DNA of 64,000 bases, from contig CM037788.1 of the NCBI GenBank assembly GCA_021229015.1, forward strand, positions 45,094,714 to 45,158,713, given 5' to 3'. Both the position numbers and the translations under genes were made by a program. The DNA is from Solen grandis. Its lineage: Eukaryota > Mollusca > Bivalvia > Adapedonta > Solenidae. The notes under the pieces are model-generated. The model was not told where the DNA came from. It searched no databases and saw only the letters and a list, made by a program, of their open reading frames with translations. The first letter of the stretch is position 1. Each line of letters opens with the position of its first letter. Below, piece by piece: positions 12,166 through 25,079 of this stretch.

Positions 12166-13985
12166 AACACAGAAAACACAAGGAATGCAACGCCTTTTCG
12201 CCACCCAACACACGGTGATATGTCACGCCATTCTACATGAATAACTCAACAATTTATGCTGATTTTCCTGGGCAGACAGTTTGTCGTTGAAACCATTCGC
12301 TACGTTGAACAATTTCAGCTCCGGGGTAATTTTAGAAATATCTTATTTTGTGATAAAATATTTTATTTTGTGTTTTATTTGTGACAAAATTGTTTCTTCT
12401 ATTGCATTAGCTTTTTAATAAATTTAAAGTTATAATGATCTGAAAAAAAAAAACAACAAAAACATACTGATCTAATAATTAAATATTCAAAGAAAGTATA
12501 AAACTGGGAAAAACCTATCCAAGGGACGTCACTCTTATTTGCTTCGTATTTCGCTAAATTGCAATGTGTCTGAGTGACCTGTGTGAAAGCGTTAAATAAT
12601 TATCTCTGGCCACCTTAATATTTGTAGGTGACAAATGAAAATATCCTAGGACGATCAAACCCTATGTATTTACCAGTCTCTGTACCAACAGACAAGACGA
12701 ATATATTGGTGCTAAATGAGCTACTATCGGGACCCTTGGTATCAAGAATATTCTGAATCTTTTCACCCCTAAAATTGCTAGGTGACTATTCTGGAGATAG
12801 AACCTGCATCGCGATACCAAAGCCTAACAGTCGACAACGATATACTTGAGCTTTCTATGACGATAACAGTCGAATACAGGCTGACTGGAAAACTGAGCGG
12901 ACCCCGCTATATATACTTTTCTACAAGACTAGTCACGTGAACCTATAAACAGTGAACCAATTCCATTTAATGACAAGACTAATTTTGATGCAAAGCATCA
13001 AAGACGCCGCGAATGTTTTTGAAGCACGGCACATAGCCTTTACACATTTTTTAAAACGTGTGCATGTATCATTTACAAACAGCGAGCCTTGATATTTCCA
13101 CTAGGCAATGATACATGCCATTTTGACAAATATCCTCAGCTATTTGCCGTTTGGTTCAGAGATTTCTAAAATATGTTCTAAGAAGTCCATGTAAAACAAG
13201 AATGTTTTCGGCCTAATTTCCATAAATGTATGTTGTTGTTTTTCAAACAATTTTATCTATTAAATCTAAAAAAATAATATCGAGAACATGGCCGATGAAA
13301 TCTCATATTATTAAATTATTCAGAAATATAGAACAGAAAAAGTACAAAAAATACTTTAATTAAAGAACACATATGATGATGATTTGAGATGCCATAAATT
13401 AACTTATCTATAGACCAATAAAGATAGAACAGGTAATTTCTTTCTTATATAATATGGAAGTAGGTTGAAGATCAGATATTCTATAATTAAGCTACACGTT
13501 AATGTCATGTAACAAATATCATCAGCAACAAGGACGATGATAACGAAACAAATCAGCACAGATAAGTTTTATTTGGATTTTGGTACAAGTCCCGGAATTT
13601 AAAATCCTAATAGTTATCCCCTTGATAACGTAGCGCGACGTAGGGGTATGGCATTCTGTTTGTATCGATGATATGTATAAAATTAAATATATCTTTACAA
13701 GGCTTTACAACATATGCTACAATGTTCATGCAAACAAACAAAAAAACAGCGTAACAACGTAACATTGAAGTATATTTCTACTTGTCGTAGTGCTCAAACG
13801 TGTATGATATAAAATATTGTTAAATTACGCCCTTCTTTGGTATGCAAAATGCTTTCATAATCGATCAAAAATACGTTATCTCATATGAGAGTGTCGACAC
13901 AGTAAGAAGACAAGAGCTAGTGCGTGCAAATTGCCAGATATGAACTGATAATAATAGAGACTGTTAATTTACAATATTTTCTGCT
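12166..13985. other. Intergenic, no gene seen
   Basis: No gene, tRNA or transposon recognised. ORFs are short and A+T-driven. Confidence 0.5.
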
Positions 13986-14090
13986 GTGTCTGGATTAATG
14001 TCCAATTGACAGTATTTTGCGGCCACACTGAAGTATCACGTCGTAAACATGTGGCTGTCGTGGTCGAGAATCAACCCACGACTTTGTGGT
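13986..14090 (-). repeat. SINE-1 fragment
   Basis: Diverged and internally deleted copy of SINE-1: GACAGTATTTTG, GCCACACTGAAGTATCACG and GTCGTAAACATGTG align to the body, and a remnant of the B-box region lies at about 14065-14080. Confidence 0.6.
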
Positions 14091-14279
14091 AAAAACGTGT
14101 ATACATGACTATAAAAATAAAGGTAAATTTGTTTGGCTTTTCTGTTAAGTACACCCCCCCAAAAAACAACAACAAAAAAACAACAAACAAACAAAAAAAC
14201 AACAACAACAAAAAAAACAACGAACCACCTCAAATGGCGTGAAACCAGGTTTTCAAGTGTTGCCCTATGCAAGCAAAAC

Positions 14280-14580
14280 ATTTTTTAGGAGCAGTGACTT
14301 TGACTTTGACCCTGTTGACCTGAAAATCAATCCCACTCTCCCTCTTCACATAAGGTATCTATCTACGAAATCTGCCTCGCTCCTAAAAGAAGTTATTTGA
14401 CGGATACGAAAAGTCTATTTTAGTAACAGTGAATTTGACCATATCATCCTGAAAATCAATCCAAATTCTGCTTTTCCCATTAGGAATGTGCCTACCAAGT
14501 ATGAAAACTGTATTTCAATTCTAACAGGAGAAATTTGACGGAAACGACCTGTTTGCTGCCCGCTCAACGACTTATCCCAT
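14280..14580 (+). repeat. Dimeric ~115-bp tandem repeat
   Basis: Two diverged units share CAGTGA.TTTGAC, CCTGAAAATCAATCC and a TTTGACGGA..CGA block (14285-14412 and 14428-14545). The style (GACTTTGACC..TGACCTGAAAATC) is that of the clam element cores, but no ends are present. Confidence 0.55.
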
Positions 14581-14754
14581 TCAAATAACCAGGATATTCG
14601 TTGAAAACCTGGTTAAAAATCTGTGTACATACGAGTAGATTGTTGCACAAATGTGTATTGTTTATACCAGGTACTTAAATAATTTTTTATGATGTCTAAG
14701 GAGTTCGAACTGACCTTTTTTTCTGTCACTAGAGTATATGTTAATTAAACATAT

Positions 14755-14930
14755 ACAGTTGAACCTGTATTAGCAGTCAACTGTATTAAGCGGTCAACCT
14801 GCAGTTAGCGGCCAGTTACTAAACTAGCAGTTTGTTATATGTTTAACCGTCATTTAGCGACCACCTCTGTTAAGCGGTCACTTTCTCTTGTTCCCTTGAC
14901 TGACCGCTTAAGACAGGCTTGATTGTAATT
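14755..14930. repeat. Repeat with multiple TTAAGCGGTCA motifs
   Basis: At least five variants of TTAAGCGGTCA or TTAGCGGCCA occur in both orientations between 14780 and 14915, followed by GACCGCTTAAGACAGG. Dense, regularly placed copies of one short motif suggest the end of a DNA transposon. No TIR pair could be defined. Confidence 0.45.
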
Positions 14931-15380
14931 TACTATTTGATACAACAATCTGTTAATTCATGTCATAAACTTTTGTTAACGAAAAACAATATTTCAATAT
15001 TGTGTTTGTCAGTTGGAGATAATGACTTTGGTGAAGATGTTTAATCAATCAAGCAAATGTATTAAACGTCCTATTCCTGATAAACCATAACGTATTAGTG
15101 CGCTTTGCTTACCAACACGACAAATACAAACATTGCGGCAGTAATTGAAAGAGGATTTATAAATTCGATGCACATGTTTGTTCACACTAAAGGCCTCCTA
15201 GAAATAAAACAAATTGCAATGTGCATTTCTCGACAAATTGTAACGACGGATATAAAGAAACATCGCGAGCATTTATAGCACATTTACTTCTTGTCGAGGA
15301 TAGGAAGGGAGACACATTTGAATCACAAAGTGGGATTTCAAAACAGTGAATTAATCAAATGTGTCAAAGAAATACCGTAG

Positions 15381-15414
<34 letters not shown>

Positions 15415-17040
15415 TTATGGCAAAAACCAAAACCAAACAAACCCGCAGATTATTACATCCGCAGAAATAACCCGCATTACGGTATAAGATACGTAAAGAA
15501 TGATTGAACCATTTAGTTGCAGGTCTAAAATAATTGCCGGTTATAAAATGAATGCGCTAAACTCAATTTCATCAAAGGACCGACAAAACCCGGTATAATT
15601 CGCTATTTAAATTGGCCAATCAGTGTCTGGAGAAAAATCTAAAACGTGTGTTTCCATCCAATTGAACAAGGTTTGAAATTTTACACCAGCATGTTTATTG
15701 GGTGTTCGGGAAGTGCTCGTTGATTTACGTAGGTTTACGGCTCATTTCGGAGTGATATGATCTATTGTCACCAGTTCGCATATCAAAACCTTGTGTGAAA
15801 ACAAATAATAAAGTAAATAAACATATTTACAAATAAAGCAGACGGAAAATCAACAATATGGTATGTGGATGAAGGCTCTCCGGTCCCAACATATCACAGA
15901 CAGTTTCTGCCTGATAATGTCCATTCCTCAAACATTGAATTAAATCTGGAACTCAGTCGACAATTCATGACAAAAAATCTAATCTAAACATTCCGTGAAT
16001 TCCTAGTATTAGGGAACAAAACAATATGAAACAAAATTACTAAAAATGCTTTATTTTTTATCTTGCAAATGATTTCCTGGAACCGATTTCCTGAGTAAAA
16101 AATGGCGATGAAATTTATTCGAAATTTGCAGCTTTCATTAGCTTTTTTTTAAAAAATAATTTCGTTTAGAAAAAAATGATGCAATGTAAAATTGATGACG
16201 AAAACACACATAAAAATGAAGGGTTTTCTTCAGTCAAATATTTTATTTCGAGTCCTAGATTGTTTTTCAAGAGAAGATACATATGTAAGATAGACGTTCG
16301 TTTATGATTTCACAAATGTTTTTCAAAACGAAGCGATTGAACGTAGCTCGTGGATATTGCAGTTGTTACATGACTGTATAATGCTACAAAATGGCGAATC
16401 CGTTCAATTGGTCTGATTTACTGCCATTTCAAATAAGAACAGTCACACATATATACAGCCTTTCTATCATGAAATACAGGCGCACCGCTCTAGACAAAAA
16501 CTGTGTGAAATACACGGAAAAACTACAAAATCCAAACCGATTTAATTTTAGGTAGTCTAAAAAAATAAAGATGGCAACATTTACATGAAAATGGACCCTG
16601 TGAATCCTGGCAGGAATAATGTGGTACATGTATAAGAAGTGTGACTTATTAGGATTCACAGGGGATCGGGAACTCTTGACTGGAATGTTGAATTAAATAA
16701 CTGCAATGTTGAAGACATGTGACAATGGTTTATATTTCATGCTAGTGTCACGAAATATATCCCAAAGTCTAAACTTAAGAAAGGTTCTATACCAAAGCCA
16801 ACCCGGATGACTGGAGATACAGTAGTGTAAATATCTACATAGAGCTATACAGGACTATGACAATTACAAAAGAGTAAGGTATACCCCAAATGATTATACT
16901 AGAAACATTCAGAAAAGTTGTGGGCTTCTATTAAAGCAGGCTAAAACACAAACAAAGCAGTTCTCGAGATATGTATAGAGCAAAATTAATTTTGGTGTGA
17001 ATAATTTGAAATAACAGTGATAGTGAATTTGGTAAATCAA
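14931..17040. other. Intergenic with (AC)n microsatellite
   Basis: An (AC)15 run lies at 15382-15412. The rest is A+T-rich with no supportable gene; the ORF at 16429-16659 has no protein-like features. Confidence 0.55.
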
Positions 17041-17285
17041 ACAGAGTTTGTTTGTTTATTGGGTTTAACGCCCCAGTCATCTGGAGACGATGTCTACTTG
17101 AGACAGATATAGTGCTGCCACACTGCAGTATCACGCCGTAGACATGTGGCATGATACCACATCCAGTCACATTATCTTGACACCGGGTCAACCAGTCCTG
17201 CAACTACCCTTATATACTGAGCGCCAAGTAAGGGAGCTATAACAGTACCATTTTTTACGACTTTTGGTATGTCGCGGCTGGGGAA
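17041..17285 (-). mobile_element. SINE-1 copy lacking most of the tRNA head
   Basis: The body aligns closely to the 10.24-10.55 kb copy (GGAGACGATGTCTACTTGAGACAG, CACTGCAGTATCACGCCGTAG, TACGACTTTTGGTAT) and the TTTGTTTGTTTATTGGG tail is present on the plus strand. The sequence diverges at GTCGCGGCTGGGG, just before the B-box, so the pol III promoter is lost. Confidence 0.8.
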
Positions 17286-17961
17286 ATCAAATAGAGACAA
17301 GTCTGTATCATTAAAAGAGAATATGAATAATATGTCAAACTTTCAGGATGAATTAATGAATTACTAACAAATTGGAATGTACAACTCGCGCACGTTATTT
17401 TGAACGATAACATGTTTTTTGTGATTGTTTTGAATAGGGGTGACAGGTATTGACAGGTCTAGTACAAGACAGAAATTGTGCCAGATAGGGGGACAGGTTG
17501 TCTTAATAACTGACCAAAGTGTCAAAAAAAACCCGGATAAATCCAAGTGTATCCAAAGTGATTTTTGTTGTTCTGATGCAATTTCATGGAACAATATGTG
17601 TGATATATTATTAATGTAAGATTTCTTGATGAGTTTTATCATATTTCTCTGAAATACAGCCTAAAAATGGTGTAATTCCACTGATCTTTTGTATATTTTC
17701 TATGATAAATGTTGTCACCAAAATGTAGATCAGTGCTGTAACATGTTGCAATTTGCAAAATAGTACAAGGTTACTTCCCTTTGCAATGATAATCCCACTG
17801 GCTTTTTTTTAAGACCATTATTTAAAACAGTCATGACGAAAGCCACTATATGCTGTGTTTGAAGTTTTTTTTCGTATGACACTTTTTTTAGTCGATGGGT
17901 AAGTGCGTATATTTTAAATCCTATCACTGATGTAATGGTCTGAAAACCGTTTAGATCTATA
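17286..17961. other. Intergenic, no gene seen
   Basis: The two minus-strand ORFs here (17364-17642, 17730-17975) lack recognisable domains or splice context and are left uncalled. Confidence 0.45.
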
Positions 17962-19285
17962 AACAAGAGGGCCAATATGGCCCTGTGTCGCTCACCTGAT
18001 TAAGGTGGCTGTGTTAGGTAAAATGACAAAAAAATCTGGCATCTAAAGTGTTTTTCTAACATTTGACTAAGTGGCCTACATTTTTATCCTACCTGAATTT
18101 GCACTCAACTAGGAATTCATGCAGTCATCATTCATATCAAGTTTAATGAAGACTGGGAAAAAAATGTAGGCCTCTAGCGTGTTCACAAGATTTTTCTAAA
18201 ATTTGCCCTGGTGACCTACTTTTTGACCCTATGTTGCCCAGTTTTGAATTCATCCGAGATTTGATGTAAACAAACATTCTGACCAAGTTACATTAAGGTT
18301 AGTCTAAAACTGTAATCTCTAAAGTGTTCACAAGGTTTTTCTAAGATTTGACCTGGTGACCTAGTTGTTAACCCTAAATAACACAATTTAAAACTCATCC
18401 AAGATATCATGTAGACGAACATCCTGACCAAATTTCATGAAGACTGGGCCAAAACTGTTGCCTCTAGAGTGTTAACAAGGTTTTTCTAAGATTTGACCTA
18501 GTGACTTAGTGTTTGACCCAACATGACCCAATTTCAAACTCATCCGACATAGCATAAAGACAAACATTCTAGCAAAGTTTCATGAAGATTGAGCCAAAAA
18601 TGTGGTGTCAAGCATGTTCACAAGATTTTTCTAAGATTTGACCTGGTGCCCAACGTGACTTATTATCAAACTCATTCAATATATCATTTATAGAAACATC
18701 CTGACCAAATCTATTGAAGATTTGGCTAAAACTGTGGCCTCTAGAGTGTTCACAAGGTTTTTCTAAGATTTGACCTGGTGACCTAGTTTTTGACCCCACA
18801 TGACCCAATTTCGAACTCATCCGAGATATCATGTAGACAAACATCCTGACCAAATCTATTGAAGATTTGGCTAAAACTGTGGCCTCTAGAGTGTTCACAA
18901 GGTTTTTCTAAAATTTGACCTGGTGACCTAGTTTTTGACCCCACATGACCCAATTTCGAAATCATCCAAGATATCATGTAGACAAACATCCTGACCAAGT
19001 TTCATGAAGATTGGACTAAAACTGTGGCCTCTAGAGTGTTCACAAGGTTTTTCTAAGATTTGACCTGGTGACCTAGTTTTTGACCCCACATGACCAGTTC
19101 GAACTCATCCGAGATATCATGTAGACAAACATCCTGACCAAGTTTCATGAAGATTGGGCCAAACCTGTGGCCTCTAGAGTGTTCACAAGCAATTGTTGAC
19201 GACGGACGACGGACGCCTGACGACGCACGACGGACAAAAGGCGATCACAAAAGCTCACCCGAGCACAAGTGCTCAGGTGAGTTAA
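17962..19285 (+). mobile_element. Family A tandem-repeat element, complete with both ends
   Basis: The 5' module is ACAAGAGGGCCAATATGGCC, a small GGCC hairpin, followed by CGCTCACCTGAT. The core is about eight diverged units of 150-165 bp (GTTCACAAGGTTTTTCTAAG ... TTTGACCTGGTGACCTAG ... CATCCTGACCAA ... ACTGTGGCCTCTAGA). The 3' module has GACGGACGACGGAC motifs, GGCGATCACAAAAG, and a 32-bp imperfect palindrome (19252-19283) whose CTCAGGTGAG is the complement of the 5' CTCACCTGA. There is no coding capacity. It looks like a non-autonomous element with a tandem-repeat core, comparable to tandem-repeat MITEs or Helitron-associated elements reported in bivalves; the superfamily is uncertain. Confidence 0.8.
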
Positions 19286-20085
19286 AAAAGCGTACATGCA
19301 TTGAGTAATTTGTAAATGATTTCAGACAAAAATCAAAATAAATGTTTCAAGGACATTTCATCAAGGAAATAATTCTAGAAAATGGTTTAGTAATGTTTCA
19401 TATATAATGTCTTTGATATTGCTGATAGTCATGAATAACATGTTATATAAGTCAAATTCCTATGGACAAGAACAGCTTTTTGTACTTACTTACATGCAGG
19501 AAATATTAATTATTTCAGAAATGCGTTACATCAAGCAACACATTTTGTTAGGCGGAGGAAAATGTCAAACTTCCTTCTCAAAATCGTTTTTTTTGTACAC
19601 AAATCTGTGCAAAAAAAAAAAAAAAATCAGTCTATATGCGCCCATAGCTTAACATCTTGGTATATAAAACAATATGATATAGATATGTTTTAGTTGGTTT
19701 CAAGCTTCAAAGAAAAAATGTTACACCAAGGAAAATTCTTTTTGTTACACGATGGAAATCATCATATAAAAGTTTTGATATTTTCTTTAAATACAACATT
19801 GATGCGATTCCGATTGTTTGGTAACTTACATTGTATCTACTTTTTTTATTATTTATGATCACTTATGTACATTGGAGATCCCAGTTTCCTGTATTGTTAC
19901 ATTGAAGAGTGTGTATTGTTACATCAAGGAAAAAGACATGGTAAATGTAATAGAATTGCAATTCGTATAAGAGAATATGAATTGAAACAAGGATAATTTT
20001 GTTGCCACGCTATAGAAATATCAAAACAATATGATGAATTAATTTCTAAATAGTGTCTTTGCTAAAGAAAAAAACAACAAACAAA
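19286..20085. other. Intergenic, no gene seen
   Basis: A+T-rich. The pattern TTACA(T/C)(C/T)AAGGAAA recurs several times (about 19520-19930), which may be a decayed minisatellite. Confidence 0.4.
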
Positions 20086-20430
20086 ACCGGCGCAATAGCT
20101 CAGTGTTTGAGTGTCAGCTTTGCGTTCAGGAGGTCTGGGTTCGAATCCATGCCGGGGCACTTCCTTCGGTTACCGCATCAAACCAAGGACTCGGCAAATT
20201 GGGGTTGCTATGGGAACTCGGAGTACTCAGTACTTGTTCTACCCTGGAACTTGTCTCCCGTGTATCGGTGCTATACACCGGGCACGTAAAAGAACCAAGG
20301 GGCGTTTTTGCAAACGGGCTAGGGTATCGCACCCGGACTCCCTTGTATCCAACAACTGTTGCTTCCGATGCTGTCTCTGCAGCAAAAAATAGGACCCACA
20401 CGTTGGAAATCCTTGGTAAGGTCTAAAGTA
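20086..20430 (+). mobile_element. SINE-3: tRNA-derived SINE
   Basis: A tRNA-like head starts at GGCGCAATAGCTCAGTG (A-box at about 20095-20106), with B-box GGTTCGAATCC at 20139-20149. A GC-richer body follows (CACTTCCTTCGGTTACC, CGGGCACGTAAAAGAACC) up to about 20430. This patch is clearly richer in G+C than its flanks, which explains the long ORFs over it on both strands. It is a different family from SINE-1. Confidence 0.8.
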
Positions 20431-20689
20431 TGGCCATAATAATCAGAAAATGATTAGGAGCCATTACAATTAAAGAAGAAAAGAAATGACAAAGGAATCA
20501 ATAATATTAAAGTTACAATTCATATCTATGATAAATTGGTAAATGAATACACACTGAAAACAAATAATGGGATCGACTGTACCTACCATAACATGTATGT
20601 GATAAAAGTCAGTTTTCATACAATCATGAAAGTAACAGTGATGTATTGGAGTACATTAATTATGTAGATGGTGAAAAAGAAAATGTTGG

Positions 20690-22155
20690 GAATGTCGTTG
20701 AGGGTATTTAAATATTTAAAGTATAGTTTGAATGATGGTGGAAATGAACAGGAAGGGAAAGTAAATGCAGTGAATGACCATAATATTGATGGTGACAACT
20801 ATGAACACAGAAATGATGATGTTATAAAAGACAAGGTAAATGATGGTGGCAATGTTGATGAGGAAATTGAGCTGCTATGGGGGGGGGGGGGGGGGGGGGC
20901 AGTATCAATGAGGATAACATGTTGTACAGGTTAACTATGAAGGAAATGGCAGTGAGGGCATATGCTGTTGTAGATTGTGTTGATCATGGTAGTGATATTG
21001 AAAAGATAAATGCAGATGACATTAATAACACTGTTGGTGACGGCGACAATTATGGACAGTAAGATGATGCTAAACAGGTAAATACAGATGCTTTGAGGGA
21101 AAGAGTGTTAATTGCGAGAATGTTTTAACTGGGAAGAACAGATACGTCGAAGGATAGTGTTAGCGATGGTAATAATGTTGAACAAGGGAGTTTTGTTGTT
21201 TTAAAATAATTTGCGGGGAGTAAAAATGTTATGGAGGACAACACTAATCGAAGTTAGAAAGGAAATGTTGTAAAATGCAATGCTGATAATAGTGGCATTG
21301 TTGAACATTGGAATGAAGATGATGTAAGGAAATGTAAAGGATAATGTTGATGATGATGATAAATGATGGTGACATGTTGTACAGGGGAGATGAAATGGAA
21401 AATATTATAATGGTGAAAATATTAACCAAGAATGCAGTTGGCGATGGTAATCATGTTAAAGGAAAAGATGCTATAGGGACATTGTAAAACGTGTCGTGAA
21501 GGTCAATGCTAATAAAAGTGACAATGTTTAACAGGTGAACACAGCTGCTTTGTTGCTTTGAGGAGACAATGTGTTCATGTCGGCAATATAAAACAGGAAA
21601 GCGTAGATACTGCGAGAAACAGTGTTAGACAGGGTGACAGTGTTGAAATGGGGAGTTCAGTTTTCGTGAAATGCCATGCAGACGATGGGGGTTTGTGGGG
21701 GGGGGGGGGGGTAAAGTTGAACAGGATTAGAGCTGTTTTAAAATGATAGAGTGTGTTGAAGAAATCAATGCAGTTGTTGTGAGGGACAATGATGGTGATG
21801 GCGACAATTTTGAACATGGGAGTGCATACAGTTTTGACGATGGTGTCAATGTCGTGAAATGCAATGTTGATATTGGCATAACGTTGAACAAGGGATGGAA
21901 AAAAGGGAAATTAACACGGGAGTGCAGATGTTGTGAAGGACAATGTTGTTGATGGTGACAATGTTTAAAAGTGGATTAATATTGAATGTGAATGGCACTA
22001 TGGTTGAGGATGACAATGTTAAACAGGGTAATGGGTATGTTGGTTGTAAAGGAAACCGTTGATGGTGAAAACGTTTAAAACTTGAGTGCAGATTTGAAGG
22101 ACAATGATGATGATGTTGATGGTGACAATGTTGAAGAGTGATAATTGTTAGGATG
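20690..22155 (+). repeat. Degenerate GATGGTGACAATGTT minisatellite with G-tracts
   Basis: About 1.45 kb of highly diverged units built around GATGGTGACAATGTTGAACA, GGGAGTGCAG and GTGAAGGACAATGTT (for example 20785, 21020, 21790, 21950, 22110). Two G homopolymers interrupt it: G21 at 20879-20899 and G15 at 21697-21711. The ORFs over it are repeat translations. Confidence 0.7.
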
Positions 22156-23350
22156 AATGTGACAGCCAAATTATTGCAGAAGATATCATGGGAAAGCCGG
22201 TATGATGAAGAAAAGAGATTGTTTGACATAAGAAATTACGACATTGCAGGAAACAATACGTTTGCATTGTGAAGGAAGTGCATTCATCAAACTTTCTTGT
22301 CGACTTTTTGCATACGGCAGGCAATATAAACAAAAATGCCCCTTCTAAGCACAATTTGTTTTGGTATCGGTATCAGGCTAAAATGACTTTTTTGACTGAA
22401 GTTCTAGAAGAAACAAGAACATGCTTGAATGTTTGTTTATCTTATCACTAAGCTTCTTTGACTTTGACTGTTACTTCTTGGCATGATCAGAGACTAACCT
22501 GATAAAAATGTCAAGTCTGTTCCTATTTGCTTTTATATGAAGTTAAATATGCATTTAAGTCAAATATAACATTCATTTGCATGATTTATACTCATTGTTT
22601 TTATTGAACTCTCTAAAAATTCTTTGCCATAACAAGCATTTCCTTGATGTTGCAAATATCACTTTAAAGTTAGAAAATTGAAGAAACTTATGATATTATC
22701 ATAGTAAACACGATCGGTATTTTTGAAATATGAATAAAGCATTAACCGTTAATTTTATTCTATGGGATAGTTTAAAATTCTTTAAAAGTTTCAAGCCAAT
22801 GAAGTATTATTTATTCCTCCCTGTAACAAAACTGCTCTTTCATGTAATATAACAATCCCTGACATATGACATCACTATGTTGGAAATTATTTTCTTATAA
22901 AACATTATATAGCTATTATAATTTCAGTAATTTAATAACACCCGTCTGCTTTATCGGACATATAAAAGACACTATAATCATAGACATACGTTACATACTG
23001 TTAGAAAGATAAAATTCAATTTATGACATTTTTTACATGCCCTCTCTGCTCTCTGCTAAAATTAAAACATTATTGATTTCAAATAAAGGTGATTTGATTT
23101 ATTAGAATGTATCTTGCTGAAAGTGCCAAGAGGCAAAACATACCAAATTATTTGATTATATCGGTAACATATTTGCATTTCGATTCGTTACATGAAGGAA
23201 ATTCAATTAACCATGACCCACTTAAAATCATTTTCAAGGCCATTTTAACAAAATGTCAGTCATTGTAGCTTGTTTTACCTGTTCAGTCAGTGGGTTCATT
23301 AACCTATGGAAGTTTTTCGAACTGTAGTGTAAATATAAACATAAACGAAG
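22156..23350. other. Intergenic, no gene seen
   Basis: A+T-rich, no recognisable element on either strand. Confidence 0.5.
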
Positions 23351-23425
23351 TGGCGCAGTGGGATGACAGCCGTCTTATAATTGAAAGGTTCTAAGTTCAA
23401 GACCAGCATGGGAAGTATTTTTTCA
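23351..23425 (+). repeat. tRNA-derived SINE head (degenerate)
   Basis: AGTGGCGCAGTGGGATGACAG resembles a pol III A-box and AAGTTCAAGACC a B-box/T-arm, 45 bases apart. The acceptor stem does not pair, so it is not a functional tRNA. Confidence 0.45.
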
Positions 23426-23584
23426 TTATCATGTTTGTTTTGTTTTTATTTAAGTATCAGCCATGTTTTCCTCATGAAAGTTGAGTTATGTTGCAAGCAA
23501 CCCTGTTCAGTAATTAGTGGCCGCTCAGAACGTATGAGCTAGGGATACTACAGGACACTATAGATACAAGTGAAGGTGGAACTT

Positions 23585-24000
23585 TGAAGTTGCTAAGAAA
23601 CTTGATACAAGAAAGTCCATGGAAACTGATGGTATTCACCCATTTATGTTGAAAAGCCTTGCTAATACATTAGCGAAGCCAGACTTCGATTATTTAAGAA
23701 TCCACGGAATCAGGCAGACTTTGCCAAAGGCAAAAATCTCACCTTCATTTTAAAAAGGGAAATAAGATGGACTATAGTGACGTATCTCCCAGTCAGTCTT
23801 ACATCAGGTGTGTGTAAAATCCTATAAACGATTTTACGTAAACATATTGGTTATCATAATACTCTCAGAGATATTAATATGCAGTACAGCTCCAAAATGC
23901 TTTGAGGATTGGAATTAGTTTAGAGCCGGGACATTGTGTATTTTGGATAAATTGACAAAGCGCTTCATGTAAGGTTAAGAAAGTTTTTTCCTTTTGGTAT
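23585..24000 (+). pseudogene. LINE reverse-transcriptase N-terminal scrap, heavily decayed
   Basis: Translations in shifting frames recover KSMETDGIHPFMLKSLA and, about 170 bp further, a corrupted GNK.DYS...P.SLTS.VCKIL block. Together these are the N-terminal RT motifs of CR1/Jockey-like LINEs (K..GPDGIHP.. and ..NYRPVSLTS..CK..E). At least three frame breaks and several stops. It is complementary in extent to the 8.3-kb LINE, which lacks this part, but shows no sign of being the same insertion. Confidence 0.6.
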
Positions 24001-25079
24001 TTGGAAAGTTGGGGAATATTTGTGTAATAGAACACCAGTCTGACCAGAGTTTAGATCTTCTTACATGTACTTGAAGATCGGAACGTCACAAACTTTGTTC
24101 CGTAATGACTGTGGTTTTGATATTTTTGATTTTTCTATGCCCAGACCATTGAAATCATCAGAACAACATAAATTTTAAATAAAACTTCTAAAATTAGAAT
24201 GATTATACAATTCTTCTAAAATGGTCATAAAGCTTGAATTGGCAAAATTGCGCGATACCATTGTATCAAAAAGAATGCTAAAAATTCCATGAGCAATTTT
24301 ATGAATTTTCTTCCTGTGTGTAGGTTTATGTATATTTTATGTTTATTGATCAGACAGTACTGGTATTATCTGTTTACAAAATGAAATACAATTAAACAAG
24401 TTAATTTTTAATCATTTTTATTTAAAATGTTTACAATTTAAAATGTTAACATTTTTTTTTGTTGAAGACTTGCTTTTCTGGTTGTGTTGATGGTGTGGCC
24501 ATTTAAGAATAGGGGACAGATTTTCTTACACCCCTTTGTTTATATGCAGGTCACCTTCCTTTTTCAATACCCCCTTTTCCCATTTGGCGACGGCATTTCA
24601 CACATATTCCCGTATTATCACTAGTAGTGATGTCCACATCGGTCCCAACAGTATAGTTAATCTGCTGAGGAGACTTTAATTTCTTGTTAACAGTCTAATC
24701 ATTTTTAATTTCTCTCCCAGAACGGTGTTGATTTGACAGTTGAAATAGCAAAAAACACTCAATGCATTGATCTTTTAAATGTTGTGTTCGTGATGTATTC
24801 GATTCTGCCCTTTTCACAGACATTATTGAATTCCTGGTACTACTGACTAAATCTAAGCAAAGTCACATTATTTTTCTGTCTTGAAATTCATTCAGTGTTC
24901 ACGTACGAAAGTTTGTTCTCCAAGCGGTCTAAAATATAAATTTTAGAGATTGACTGCAAAGAGTTGATATTCAGATACTAATAGCGTAGCGTAGCGAAGC
25001 GTCATGTAGGTGTTGATTTTAATCACATTGAAAAGACAGTGTGTTTCAATTAAAAGTAATGATTCAAAATAGAAATAGA
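24001..25079. other. Intergenic, no gene seen
   Basis: A+T-rich; a GCGTAGCGTAGCGAAGCG cluster near 24985 marks the approach to the family G repeat. Confidence 0.4.

Noticed and set aside
18608..18998. Repetitive minus-strand ORFs (CEHSRGHSF motif)
   Set aside because: Translations of the family A tandem units; the same peptide appears from another copy at 46338-46976.
20086..20163. Functional tRNA gene
   Set aside because: A- and B-boxes are present but the arms do not pair and a SINE body follows; the same reasoning applies at 10480-10545, 178-292, 23351 and 30900.
20103..20426. Three overlapping plus-strand ORFs and one on the minus strand
   Set aside because: They lie over a tRNA-derived SINE; open frames on both strands follow from its higher G+C.
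21558..22229. His/Pro-rich ORFs on both strands
   Set aside because: Repeat translations of the GATGGTGACAATGTT minisatellite and G-tract.
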